DNA of 64,000 nucleotides. It comes from Fulvivirga lutea. Its GTDB lineage: Bacteria; Bacteroidota; Bacteroidia; Cytophagales; Cyclobacteriaceae. The number at the start of each line of letters is the position of its first letter. Within the stretch, counting starts at the first letter, position 1. Shown in pieces: positions 14,979-21,720 of this stretch. Made by a program: the position numbers and the translations under genes. The stretch is from the NCBI RefSeq assembly GCF_017068455.1, contig NZ_CP070608.1, positions 3,763,488 through 3,827,487 of the forward strand, written 5' to 3'. Below the pieces are notes generated by a model. That model was not told where the DNA came from, searched no databases, and saw only the letters and a program-made list of their open reading frames with translations.

Positions 14979-15743
14979 ATGGGGAATATGAGAATACACA
15001 CATTTCTATCAATATTATTATTGCTGTGTCTAAGTTCCTGTTTTGTCTCCTCGACCAATGTCGGAGCATCCTATTACAGTATTAACGAAATGGAAGAATG
15101 GTATCCAATAGAAGATAATCAACCATCTATTGCGATGAAAGACACATTGTTGCTGGCGATATTTGATAAACTGCCTGCAAACTGGAATATTAAAGAAACT
15201 GAATCCTACATCCTTTTTGAGTCAAAGAAACCTGTTCAAATAACTTTTTATCAACGAAGTGAACCCTATGAATTCTCAGGAGATTCTGTCTACACCACTA
15301 CCCCAAAATTAAAACTCACCAAATTTGAGATCACAGATACAACCCAAATTCTCAATTCAATAAACAAGCTCGATTCCCTTGAGCAGATAATCCGGATAAA
15401 CCCTGATTGTGTTTTTGACCCTTGTTCGCAACCCTCAATTTCATTCGTTCATTTCAATACTTTGTGGAGACAAAAAATGTACGATAAAAGGCAAGTCAGA
15501 AAAGCAAAACGAAATAGAAAGCCGTGTAAAGATTTCGATAATAGCTCGGTACAAAGTGAATATCAAAGGTTAACCAAATCAACACCAAGACTTTTTTCAG
15601 AAGGTTTGGCACTTGGGGATCTAAAAACTAATTGGACATACTGCTCAACAAATACGCAAGTGAACATTAAGCCTGAACGAATGGCGTCTGAAATTGAGAG
15701 CATTGTAGAATTGATTAACTCAACTTTCAAAAAATCCCCATAA
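14979..15743 (+). CDS. Cassette 17: lipoprotein, unknown (254 aa)
   Basis: 254 residues if started at ATG 14979, which is the first triplet after GTT; a second in-frame ATG at 14988 (preceded by GGGG) is equally possible and costs three residues. The signal peptide ends in LCLSSC, so it is a lipoprotein. The middle part has EKLPANWNIKETESYILFES-like strands, and the C-terminal half contains a basic stretch (RKAKRNRKPCKD) and several cysteines. No known family. The stop TAA is read from the CCCCATAAC cassette end. Confidence 0.7.
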   Translation: MGNMRIHTFLSILLLLCLSSCFVSSTNVGASYYSINEMEEWYPIEDNQPSIAMKDTLLLAIFDKLPANWNIKETESYILFESKKPVQITFYQRSEPYEFSGDSVYTTTPKLKLTKFEITDTTQILNSINKLDSLEQIIRINPDCVFDPCSQPSISFVHFNTLWRQKMYDKRQVRKAKRNRKPCKDFDNSSVQSEYQRLTKSTPRLFSEGLALGDLKTNWTYCSTNTQVNIKPERMASEIESIVELINSTFKKSP

Positions 15744-15976
15744 CAAATTGTAATAGCGCATTTGGACTTCACCGTGCGAAGTCCTAAATGCTTTGGTGCG
15801 GTTAGCCCGCTCGTTTTGGGTTAGCATTTCACATCCACTTTTATCTCTTAACTTGTGGACTACTTGTAATTACGGGGTGTCTTAAGCTGCTTGTATCTCG
15901 ACTAGGTTCTAAACCCAAATCGTGCTAGTTTTATGCCTTGTAAAACAAGTAAACAAACGCGCCTTACAGGGGTGTT
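15742..15976 (+). repeat. attC-17, type A (235 bp)
   Basis: AAC 15742-15744, GTT 15974-15976; L'' is GTAATAGCGC and the right spacer has one change (aggggt). Ends of cassette 17: GTTATGGGGA and TCCCCATAAC. Confidence 0.87.
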
Positions 15977-15995
15977 AGCAGCAAGGGATTAGACC

Positions 15996-16475
15996 ATGAC
16001 AACTACGACAATCATTACATTGCTTTCAATTATATTACCTTTAATTGGGGCGGGCATTGGCTACTTGATTAAGCAAAATATTGAAAAACGAAAAGAGCTT
16101 TTATCGGAAGTTCATAAAGAAAGACGAGAGTTGTATCAACAATTTGTCAACTTGATTGTAGACATCTTTAAACAAAGTAAGGCAAAGAAGGACATAGATA
16201 AAGAATTCATCAACACTCTCTATGAAATTTATAAGAAATACATTTTATATGGCTCACCTGCAGTAATTAATTCATTTGCGGACTTCTTTCAATATCTCTA
16301 CTCAACAAATGAAGTTCAAAAATCGGACACTAAGATTATGCTTGAATTACTTTCAAGAATAATGGTCGAAATGCGTAAAGACCTCGGTCTAGAAAATAAA
16401 GGCTTAGGACAAAATGGAAACCAATTATTGAGAGCTATGTTTACGGACTATAATAAAATAATGGAGCAAAAGTAG
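15996..16475 (+). CDS. Cassette 18: single-helix membrane-anchored helical protein
   Basis: 159 residues from ATG 15996. One N-terminal membrane helix (about residues 4-25, IITLLSIILPLIGAGIGYLI), followed by a charged coiled-coil-like region (EKRKELLSEVHKERRELYQQF) and further amphipathic helices. Such short membrane-anchored helical proteins are frequent among cassette and defence-island hypotheticals; no function can be assigned. It is the only gene of its cassette. Confidence 0.7.
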   Translation: MTTTTIITLLSIILPLIGAGIGYLIKQNIEKRKELLSEVHKERRELYQQFVNLIVDIFKQSKAKKDIDKEFINTLYEIYKKYILYGSPAVINSFADFFQYLYSTNEVQKSDTKIMLELLSRIMVEMRKDLGLENKGLGQNGNQLLRAMFTDYNKIMEQK

Positions 16476-16489
16476 TTACATAGCTGCTA

Positions 16490-16723
16490 ACATAATGTAA
16501 GAGCGCATTTGGACTTCACCGTGCGTAGTCCTAAATGCTCGGGTGCGGCTAGCCCGCACGTTTTGGGTCGGCATTTCACATCCACTTTCATCTCTTAACT
16601 TGTGGACAATTTATAAGGACGGGGTGTCTTAAGCTGCTTGCATTGCGACTAGGTTCTAAACCCAAATCGTGCTAGTTTTATGCCCTGTAAAACAAGTAAA
16701 CAAACGCGCCTTACAGGGGCGTT
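16490..16723 (+). repeat. attC-18, type A (234 bp)
   Basis: AAC 16490-16492, GTT 16721-16723. Ends of cassette 18: GTTAGCAGC and GCTGCTAAC. Confidence 0.87.
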
Positions 16724-16748
16724 ATGGTGCACTAACTCAGAAGATTCC

Positions 16749-17186
16749 ATGAAGAAGTACTATTTCATTTTATTTCTAGGTTTAATTAGCAATTTATTAT
16801 CTGCACAGATAAATGACAGGCTAAAAGGTAATTCATCTGATAATCTTCAGATTGTTGAACAGAGTGCAAAACCTAATGGTGGATATGCTAAACTTTATAA
16901 ATACTTAAACAAGAAGGCAAAATTTCCAAAGGACTATGACTATCCCAATGACAAGGGTGAAGTATATGTACAATTTATAATAGATGAATCTGGCAAAGTT
17001 GACAAGAATTCAATCTCTATTCCTGACAAATCTAAACTTGAAGGAAAAGCGTGGATTTTAACTGATAATTATTTTACGGAATTGGCAATTAAAAAGATTG
17101 AAAATATGCCTCCATGGATTCCAGCTGAACATAATGGACAAAAGGTTAAGCAAATGATAATGCTGCCAATTACATTCAGGAAGTAG
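16749..17186 (+). CDS. Cassette 19: secreted TonB C-terminal domain protein
   Basis: 145 residues from ATG 16749 (the frame is open to an ATG at 16680 inside attC-18). Signal peptide MKKYYFILFLGLISNLLSAQ, then a TonB_C-type domain: GGYAKLYKYLNKKAKFP, GEVYVQFIIDESGKVD, and the C-terminal ENMPPWIPAEHNGQKVKQ followed by strand MIMLPITF. In TonB this domain contacts the TonB box of outer-membrane receptors. Here it has a cleavable signal instead of the usual inner-membrane anchor and Pro-rich linker, so it may bind receptors or other periplasmic partners without transducing energy. IS copy 3 follows this cassette. Confidence 0.82.
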   Translation: MKKYYFILFLGLISNLLSAQINDRLKGNSSDNLQIVEQSAKPNGGYAKLYKYLNKKAKFPKDYDYPNDKGEVYVQFIIDESGKVDKNSISIPDKSKLEGKAWILTDNYFTELAIKKIENMPPWIPAEHNGQKVKQMIMLPITFRK

Positions 17187-17192
17187 CACCAT

Positions 17193-17425
17193 AACAAGCT
17201 TTAAGAGCGCATTTGGACTTCACCTTGCGAAGTCCTAAATGCTCGGGTGCGGTTAGCCCGCACGTTTTGGGTTAGCATTTCACATCCATTTTCATCTCTT
17301 AACTTGTGGACAATTTATAAGGACGGGGTGTCTTAAGCTGCTTGTATTGGGACTAGGTTCTAAACCCAAATCGTGCTAGTTTTATGCCCTGTAAAACAAG
17401 TAAACAAACGCGCCTTACAGGGGCG
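17193..17425 (+). repeat. attC-19, type A, interrupted by IS copy 3
   Basis: AAC 17193-17195; the site ends at G 17425 and the TT of its core is at 18735-18736. L'' is TTAAGAGCGC. Ends of cassette 19: GTTATGGTGC and GCACCATAAC. Confidence 0.87.
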
Positions 17426-17453
17426 ATATCCATGATAAAAACAAGTAGTTTGT

Positions 17454-18479
17454 CTACTTTTTATCCAATTTCTCTACATACGGTGTGCCTCGTTTTACCA
17501 CTGCCACTATTCGATGAAGCAGTTTATTTCTCACAGCGTTAATAGCACTCATTTTCCCTTTTCCTTCTTCTACTTTTCGCAGGTAATATTCCCTAAGTTC
17601 CTGATGACAACGAATGGCATTCATTGAGGCCATATGCAAATGACTCTTCAATATCTTATTGGCAAATTGTGAGGTGCCTGACGGGGAATGAATACTTGTA
17701 CCACTCCGATACTCAAAAGGTGCCACACCACAATAGCAGGCCAACTTCCGACCATCTAGCATTCTAGTAAACCCATGGGTATAGACTATCAAGTCTATTG
17801 CCAATACTTTACCAACACTCTTTACCGATGTTATCAATTCGTAAAGCGCTCGTACTTCCCTATCGATACTCACCAGCTCCAACATCTTTGCCTCTACTTT
17901 AGCTAATGATTTATTCAGACCTTCTAGCGCCTGACGACACATCATGCGCATCTCACGTCCCGCTTTCTTATCAAAGTATTCCATTTCATTAATGGCCTTC
18001 TCCTGGCTCTGCAATCCTTTCATCAAACGCACTCGTGTACGCATTAAGTACTGGAGCCTGTCTAGGGTAGCGTGTGTCATCGTTACCAATTTAGCCTCTT
18101 TTTGGTGTGTATAGGCAAACATTGCTATCCGCTCAGCATCAATCTTATCGGTCTTGCCTCGTACTAAACCCATACTCCTTTTAATATGAAGTGATGACTC
18201 CATCCAAACTTTACAGCCCCTACTTAGTAAGTACTTGACCAGATTGCGGGTGTAAATACCGGTGTGTTCCATACAGAACAGAGTCTGGTTATCTACGTCA
18301 TTGCCTAAGCGTTTCATCCATTGTTTTAGCTTCATGTAACCTTCCTTGGTGTTGGTCAATACTTTGCTCTCACAGCGATCTTGCGCTGTGTCGATCATGC
18401 AAACATCGATACTCTCTTTGCTTACATCTACTCCTACGATATAGGGGTAAAGGGTTTGGGTTAAAGCTAGTTTCTTCAT
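17454..18479 (-). CDS. IS110-family transposase/recombinase (copy 3)
   Basis: 341 residues with the same amino-acid sequence as the other two copies, despite about a dozen silent DNA differences. This shows selection for function since this copy separated from the others. DEDD residues and the RSGTSIHSPSG serine motif are intact. Confidence 0.94.
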   Translation of the reverse strand: MKKLALTQTLYPYIVGVDVSKESIDVCMIDTAQDRCESKVLTNTKEGYMKLKQWMKRLGNDVDNQTLFCMEHTGIYTRNLVKYLLSRGCKVWMESSLHIKRSMGLVRGKTDKIDAERIAMFAYTHQKEAKLVTMTHATLDRLQYLMRTRVRLMKGLQSQEKAINEMEYFDKKAGREMRMMCRQALEGLNKSLAKVEAKMLELVSIDREVRALYELITSVKSVGKVLAIDLIVYTHGFTRMLDGRKLACYCGVAPFEYRSGTSIHSPSGTSQFANKILKSHLHMASMNAIRCHQELREYYLRKVEEGKGKMSAINAVRNKLLHRIVAVVKRGTPYVEKLDKK

Positions 18480-18495
18480 AATTTCATTTAATTAA

Positions 18496-18686
18496 TTCTA
18501 AACCTTGGTATTGGGACTACGCGGTGAACGTTCCCGGATATCCATTTGAACATGTAAATGAGAAGCAGGTTGCCAAATCGCCCCATAGGTCATTAACCTG
18601 GTTAGCGCATGGTTCCTAACCTGCTTCTTTTTTTAAAGTGTATTTATGGATAACTCTTTCGAGTTACCCACAAGTTCACTTTACAA
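18496..18686 (-). ncRNA. Candidate IS110 bridge RNA, copy 3
   Basis: The same stem-loops and guide stretches as copy 1; target loop at 18562-18627. No base change seen here although the gene has diverged, which suggests constraint on the RNA. Confidence 0.68.
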
Positions 18687-18752
18687 TAACCATAATGGAT
18701 ATCTTTGAATAATTATATCGACTCAATCTAAAGGTTGGCGGTAATATTTTTT

Positions 18753-19397
18753 ATGAGTCGTGGGACAATTTCATATGACATTAAACTTGTGAACTCTATA
18801 TATCGGAGTAACAATGACGCGTTGATACGACTGGCAAAGAAGACCATAGAGAATAATAAGACTGAGTTTGATGCCTACATTAAGAATTTAATTGCCTCGA
18901 AAGGCGCCCAGGCTGACAACGAATTATTCTCTGAATTAAGTAATATCGACTGGATCTTCTTAAACTCGATATTCTTAGCGCTTTACAGCAACTTTGAAAA
19001 CTTGATTTACAAATTGGCGAGAATCGTTGAGAATCAGAATTCGGGACAAATAGGAATTGAGGACATAAGAGGTCAAGGGTATATTGACCAATATAGAAAG
19101 TATATGCATCTAGTTGGAAAAATTGAATCAGCTAAGAAAGACGAGATGTGGGATGAACTTGATATATACCGACTAGTAAGAAACAAATTAACCCATGAAG
19201 GTGGATACTTCAATAAAAGTTTAAAATCAAAACTTGAAGACAAAAAGGGATTCAAATACCTAATTGACAATAAAGTATTGCTAGCAGGTACTTTCGGACA
19301 TATTCGACTGAGAGAGACTTTTTTCTTAGAGAAATTTTGTGGCCTAACAAATAAACTGCTGGACAGACTATTAAAGGACATTGGAGTTTCGGAGTAA
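18753..19397 (+). CDS. Cassette 20, gene 1: HEPN-like protein with RxxxxH motif
   Basis: 214 residues from ATG 18753 (the frame is open to the TTG of the core at 18735, which would add MAVIFF). All-helical, no signal peptide. Residues 143-148 read RNKLTH, the Rx4H motif of HEPN ribonucleases, preceded by DELDIYRLVRN as in many HEPN proteins that start this helix with polar residues. HEPN RNases act as toxins or abortive-infection effectors, but HEPN-like folds also occur in non-catalytic proteins. There is no obvious antitoxin: the neighbour in the cassette is a secreted protein. Confidence 0.68.
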   Translation: MSRGTISYDIKLVNSIYRSNNDALIRLAKKTIENNKTEFDAYIKNLIASKGAQADNELFSELSNIDWIFLNSIFLALYSNFENLIYKLARIVENQNSGQIGIEDIRGQGYIDQYRKYMHLVGKIESAKKDEMWDELDIYRLVRNKLTHEGGYFNKSLKSKLEDKKGFKYLIDNKVLLAGTFGHIRLRETFFLEKFCGLTNKLLDRLLKDIGVSE

Positions 19398-19409
19398 AAA
19401 TACTACCAC

Positions 19410-19829
19410 ATGAATATCAAGACTTTCTTTTACACACTTGTAATTAGCATTTTACCCTTACTTGGATATTCTCAAGGGGATACAAATAATCTATTACAAC
19501 TAAACACTTGGGGATTGCACAGCCTAATTGAAGTAGACTCGGTTGAAACAGATGGAGTTTTAGGCGATTCAGATTCAAGATTGACTTTTAAAAGTGATGG
19601 GACTTTATTAGAATTTGATTCTGGTATCGAGCGAAACTATAATTGGAAACTCATATCAGATTCTGTTATAGAAATAAGAAAAACCGAATCTGAAGTTCAA
19701 GAAAAGTACAAATCATTTCTACGGCTAGAACAGATAAAAACTATTGAGAAGGTAGATAGCTCAAATCTAATCCTAACAACTGAGCCAATTAACGGGATTC
19801 GATATCGGTACCACTATATGAAATTTTAG
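19410..19829 (+). CDS. Cassette 20, gene 2: small secreted protein, lipocalin-like pattern
   Basis: 139 residues from ATG 19410. Signal peptide ending LLGYSQ. The mature part has LQLNTWGLHSLIEVDSV, then SRLTFKSDGTLLEFDSG and WKLISDSVIEI, the strand pattern of lipocalin-like Bacteroidota proteins (a W near the start, then F.SDG.). Function unknown. The 12 bases between the two genes, ATACTACCACATG, resemble a shortened copy of the cassette end ACTACCGCCAACATG, so this may be a second cassette that was fused to the first by loss of an attC. Confidence 0.65.
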   Translation: MNIKTFFYTLVISILPLLGYSQGDTNNLLQLNTWGLHSLIEVDSVETDGVLGDSDSRLTFKSDGTLLEFDSGIERNYNWKLISDSVIEIRKTESEVQEKYKSFLRLEQIKTIEKVDSSNLILTTEPINGIRYRYHYMKF

Positions 19830-19848
19830 AATTTCTAAAACTACCGCC

Positions 19849-20111
19849 AACATGGGCTAGCAGCGCATATGCTAAAGTGCTTTACTGGTTTGTGACTGCT
19901 CCTCGCCCATTCATTCTGTGTTTCCATTCTTGGCTTTTAACTATAGGTCTTCCTTCAGCTGCTTTCAGGGCGTAAGCCCTCGAGCAGACTCGGGCGGCAA
20001 GGGGTGCAGAAAGGTCTTTGCCAAAGGCTCTGCAACTTGGCTCAAAACACAGAATTCATTACTTTGCGTGCAAATCAGCCTAGGTAGCACACAGCGCGCT
20101 AGCCGGGCGTT
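19849..20111 (+). repeat. attC-20, long type E (263 bp)
   Basis: AAC 19849-19851, GTT 20109-20111. L'' CTAGCAGCGC and L' GCGCGCTAG pair over 9 bases with one extra A after the fifth base; spacers are 5 (atggg) and 6 (ccgggc) bases. This geometry equals type A, although the 220-bp interior is unrelated and contains its own hairpins (AGGGC/GCCCT; TTCTGTGTTT/AAACACAGAA). Ends of cassette 20: GTTGGCGGTA and TACCGCCAAC. The open frame that runs through this site (from 19918) is not a gene start. Confidence 0.82.
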
Positions 20112-20118
20112 ATCAGTA

Positions 20119-21609
20119 ATGAAAATAGGCAAAATACTGATTGGAGTAGCGAAAATTTCTTTGCTGCTTTTCCTTACGCTACTGATAGTAGGATTATGTT
20201 ACTCTTATTTGGTGCCATTACCAGTTGCAAGTGGTGAACATCAGTTGCTTATTTCAGAACTTGAACCATGCCATACATTACCACTAACTAATGAAAAAGA
20301 TATTATGCTCGAGGTGACTCCAAAAGTTTCATATTTTGATGAGAGCATTCAAATAAGAGTAACGGGACTTACTCCAGAAAAAATAGGAACCTTGAAACTC
20401 GAAGTTGTGGATTCAAAAGGAACCCGATGGGAATCTTTGGCCTGTTTTAAGTCAAACCAGGATGGAGAAATAACACCTTCTACTCAAGCACCTTTAAGTG
20501 GGAGTACATATAGTGGCATTCAAGCGATGGGTCTTTTCTGGTCACTGAAACCAGAAAAACTAATCAGATTTGATGAACGGACTGATCTTAAGTTTATAAT
20601 CAGCTACGAATCGATTGGGTCAGAAACTTTGTATGATACAATCGTAAAAAAATCCTACCATAACCTTCAAAAAAATAATATCATCAAAGAAGAATTTCGG
20701 AATGAGTTTATTGGTAACATTTATTTTAAGCAAGGAAAGGAACAAAGACCAACTGTAGTTTTATTAGCTGGTTCCAGTGGTAACTTTCAGGATAGAAAAG
20801 CTTCTTATCTTGCTGCTAAGGGATACAATGTGTTAGACTTGAAGTACTTTGGAGCAGAACATTTACCTAAGAAACTGGAAGAAGTGCCTTTAGAATATCT
20901 TAATGAGGCAATAGATTGGTTAAAACAGCAACCTGCTGTAGATACATCTAAAATTGCTTTGATGGGAAGATCTAAGGGAGCGGAATATGCTTTATTATAC
21001 GCTTCAAAATACGATAATATTCAAGCACTTATTTCCATAGTTGGTTCGAGTGTAGTCTGGAGTTCAAAAAACTATATCAAATCTTCATGGTCATATCAAC
21101 AACAAGAAGTTCCTTACGCAAGAGGATCGCTTATAGAAGCTATCAAATTTTTAAAAAAATCGAAAGGGAAAGCTCAAAATCAGTTGCCATACATGTTAAG
21201 TGCATTCGACAAGAGAAAGAGAATAAAAAAGGCATCAATCGCAATAGAGGATGTTAAGTGCCCAGTATTATTGCTTTCTGGAAAAGACGATCAGCAATGG
21301 CCTTCCAGTATGATGAGCGAACAATTAGTTGCACGAGCTTATGCCAATAATTTCAATTATCAAATTGAACACTTTGCATATGAAAATGCTGGACATGAGT
21401 TTGATGCGACACCGAATGTTCCACAGGTCGATTTTTCAAGTCTGACCATCTGGAAGTCGGGAGGTAATTTTCAAGGGAACGCCCTGGCATCAATTCATTC
21501 ATGGAACCAGGTATTAACTTTTTTGAACATAAATTTGGGAATAAATCAGATTGATGAAGAAAAGATGCTGATAACAAACAATAAGTTCCATGAGCAATCT
21601 GAGATATGA
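20119..21609 (+). CDS. Cassette 21: BAAT/acyl-CoA thioester hydrolase-like protein, membrane-anchored
   Basis: 496 residues from ATG 20119, eight bases after the core; the open frame upstream is attC-20. One N-terminal membrane helix (about 12-34). Residues about 65-190 match the N-terminal beta-sandwich of bile-acid-CoA:amino-acid N-acyltransferase/acyl-CoA thioesterases (SYFDESIQIRVTGL). The C-terminal alpha/beta hydrolase domain has the nucleophile S285 in MGRSKGAE, an acid D390 or D391 in SGKDDQQW and H426 in NAGHEF. This family usually has Cys or Ser as nucleophile. It likely hydrolyses an acyl ester or thioester at the membrane. It is by far the largest cassette gene and the last of the array; its stop lies inside attC-21. 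Confidence 0.8.
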   Translation: MKIGKILIGVAKISLLLFLTLLIVGLCYSYLVPLPVASGEHQLLISELEPCHTLPLTNEKDIMLEVTPKVSYFDESIQIRVTGLTPEKIGTLKLEVVDSKGTRWESLACFKSNQDGEITPSTQAPLSGSTYSGIQAMGLFWSLKPEKLIRFDERTDLKFIISYESIGSETLYDTIVKKSYHNLQKNNIIKEEFRNEFIGNIYFKQGKEQRPTVVLLAGSSGNFQDRKASYLAAKGYNVLDLKYFGAEHLPKKLEEVPLEYLNEAIDWLKQQPAVDTSKIALMGRSKGAEYALLYASKYDNIQALISIVGSSVVWSSKNYIKSSWSYQQQEVPYARGSLIEAIKFLKKSKGKAQNQLPYMLSAFDKRKRIKKASIAIEDVKCPVLLLSGKDDQQWPSSMMSEQLVARAYANNFNYQIEHFAYENAGHEFDATPNVPQVDFSSLTIWKSGGNFQGNALASIHSWNQVLTFLNINLGINQIDEEKMLITNNKFHEQSEI

Positions 21610-21682
21610 GCAAATTTCTGCACGAAACATTAACATTAGAATCAATATGAAAGGGTATGCTCACTGAGCTTATCTGAGCGTT
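21573..21682 (+). repeat. attC-21, type F (110 bp), distal end of the array
   Basis: AAC 21573-21575 and GTT 21680-21682. L'' starts ATAAGTTCC at 21581 and ends GAGCA; L' runs from TGCTCAC to GCTTAT; 13 of 16 positions pair. Spacers are 5 (aaaca) and 6 (ctgagc) bases, as in types A and E. Cassette 21 ends GTTATCAG and CTGATAAC match over 8 bases. No further cassette follows, only the end of the convergent gene at 21721. Confidence 0.75.
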
Positions 21683-21720
21683 CAACAAATTCAGCAAAAG
21701 CAGAAACCTAAATCACTTAA

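Larger units (their letters stand above)
17426..18734 (-). mobile_element. IS110-family insertion sequence, copy 3 (1309 bp, slightly diverged)
   Basis: Same ends, length and orientation as copies 1 and 2. I count roughly 14 base differences from copy 1, all within the transposase gene and all silent. It is inserted between G and TT of attC-19; the next cassette starts TTGGCGGTA, as does the one after copy 1. Confidence 0.92.
1..21682 (+). mobile_element. Integron-type gene cassette array (21 cassettes, distal part)
   Basis: Short single-gene (two are two-gene) cassettes, all on the + strand, alternate with attC-like repeats. Every cassette begins with the TT of a GTT core and ends at AAC. 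The first 8-10 bases of a cassette are the reverse complement of its last 8-10 bases, and this sequence differs between cassettes, as expected if each was inserted from a circle carrying its own attC. The last site, at 21573-21682, closes the array next to ordinary chromosomal genes. No tyrosine recombinase (IntI) is encoded in the window; cassette orientation places attI/intI to the left of base 1. With what is visible the array could be a sedentary chromosomal integron or an integrase-less attC cluster. Confidence 0.88.

Noticed and set aside
19918-20118. N-terminal extension of the BAAT-like gene
   Set aside because: The open frame is the interior of attC-20; the ATG at 20119 precedes a membrane anchor and is 8 bases after the core.
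950-21682. CRISPR array
   Set aside because: Repeats are about 235 bp and separated by whole genes of 0.4-1.5 kb, and each has cassette-specific flanks; CRISPR repeats are 20-50 bp with short equal spacers.
1-21682. Antibiotic-resistance integron
   Set aside because: No known resistance gene (beta-lactamase, aminoglycoside-modifying enzyme, DfrA, QacE) is among the cassettes.
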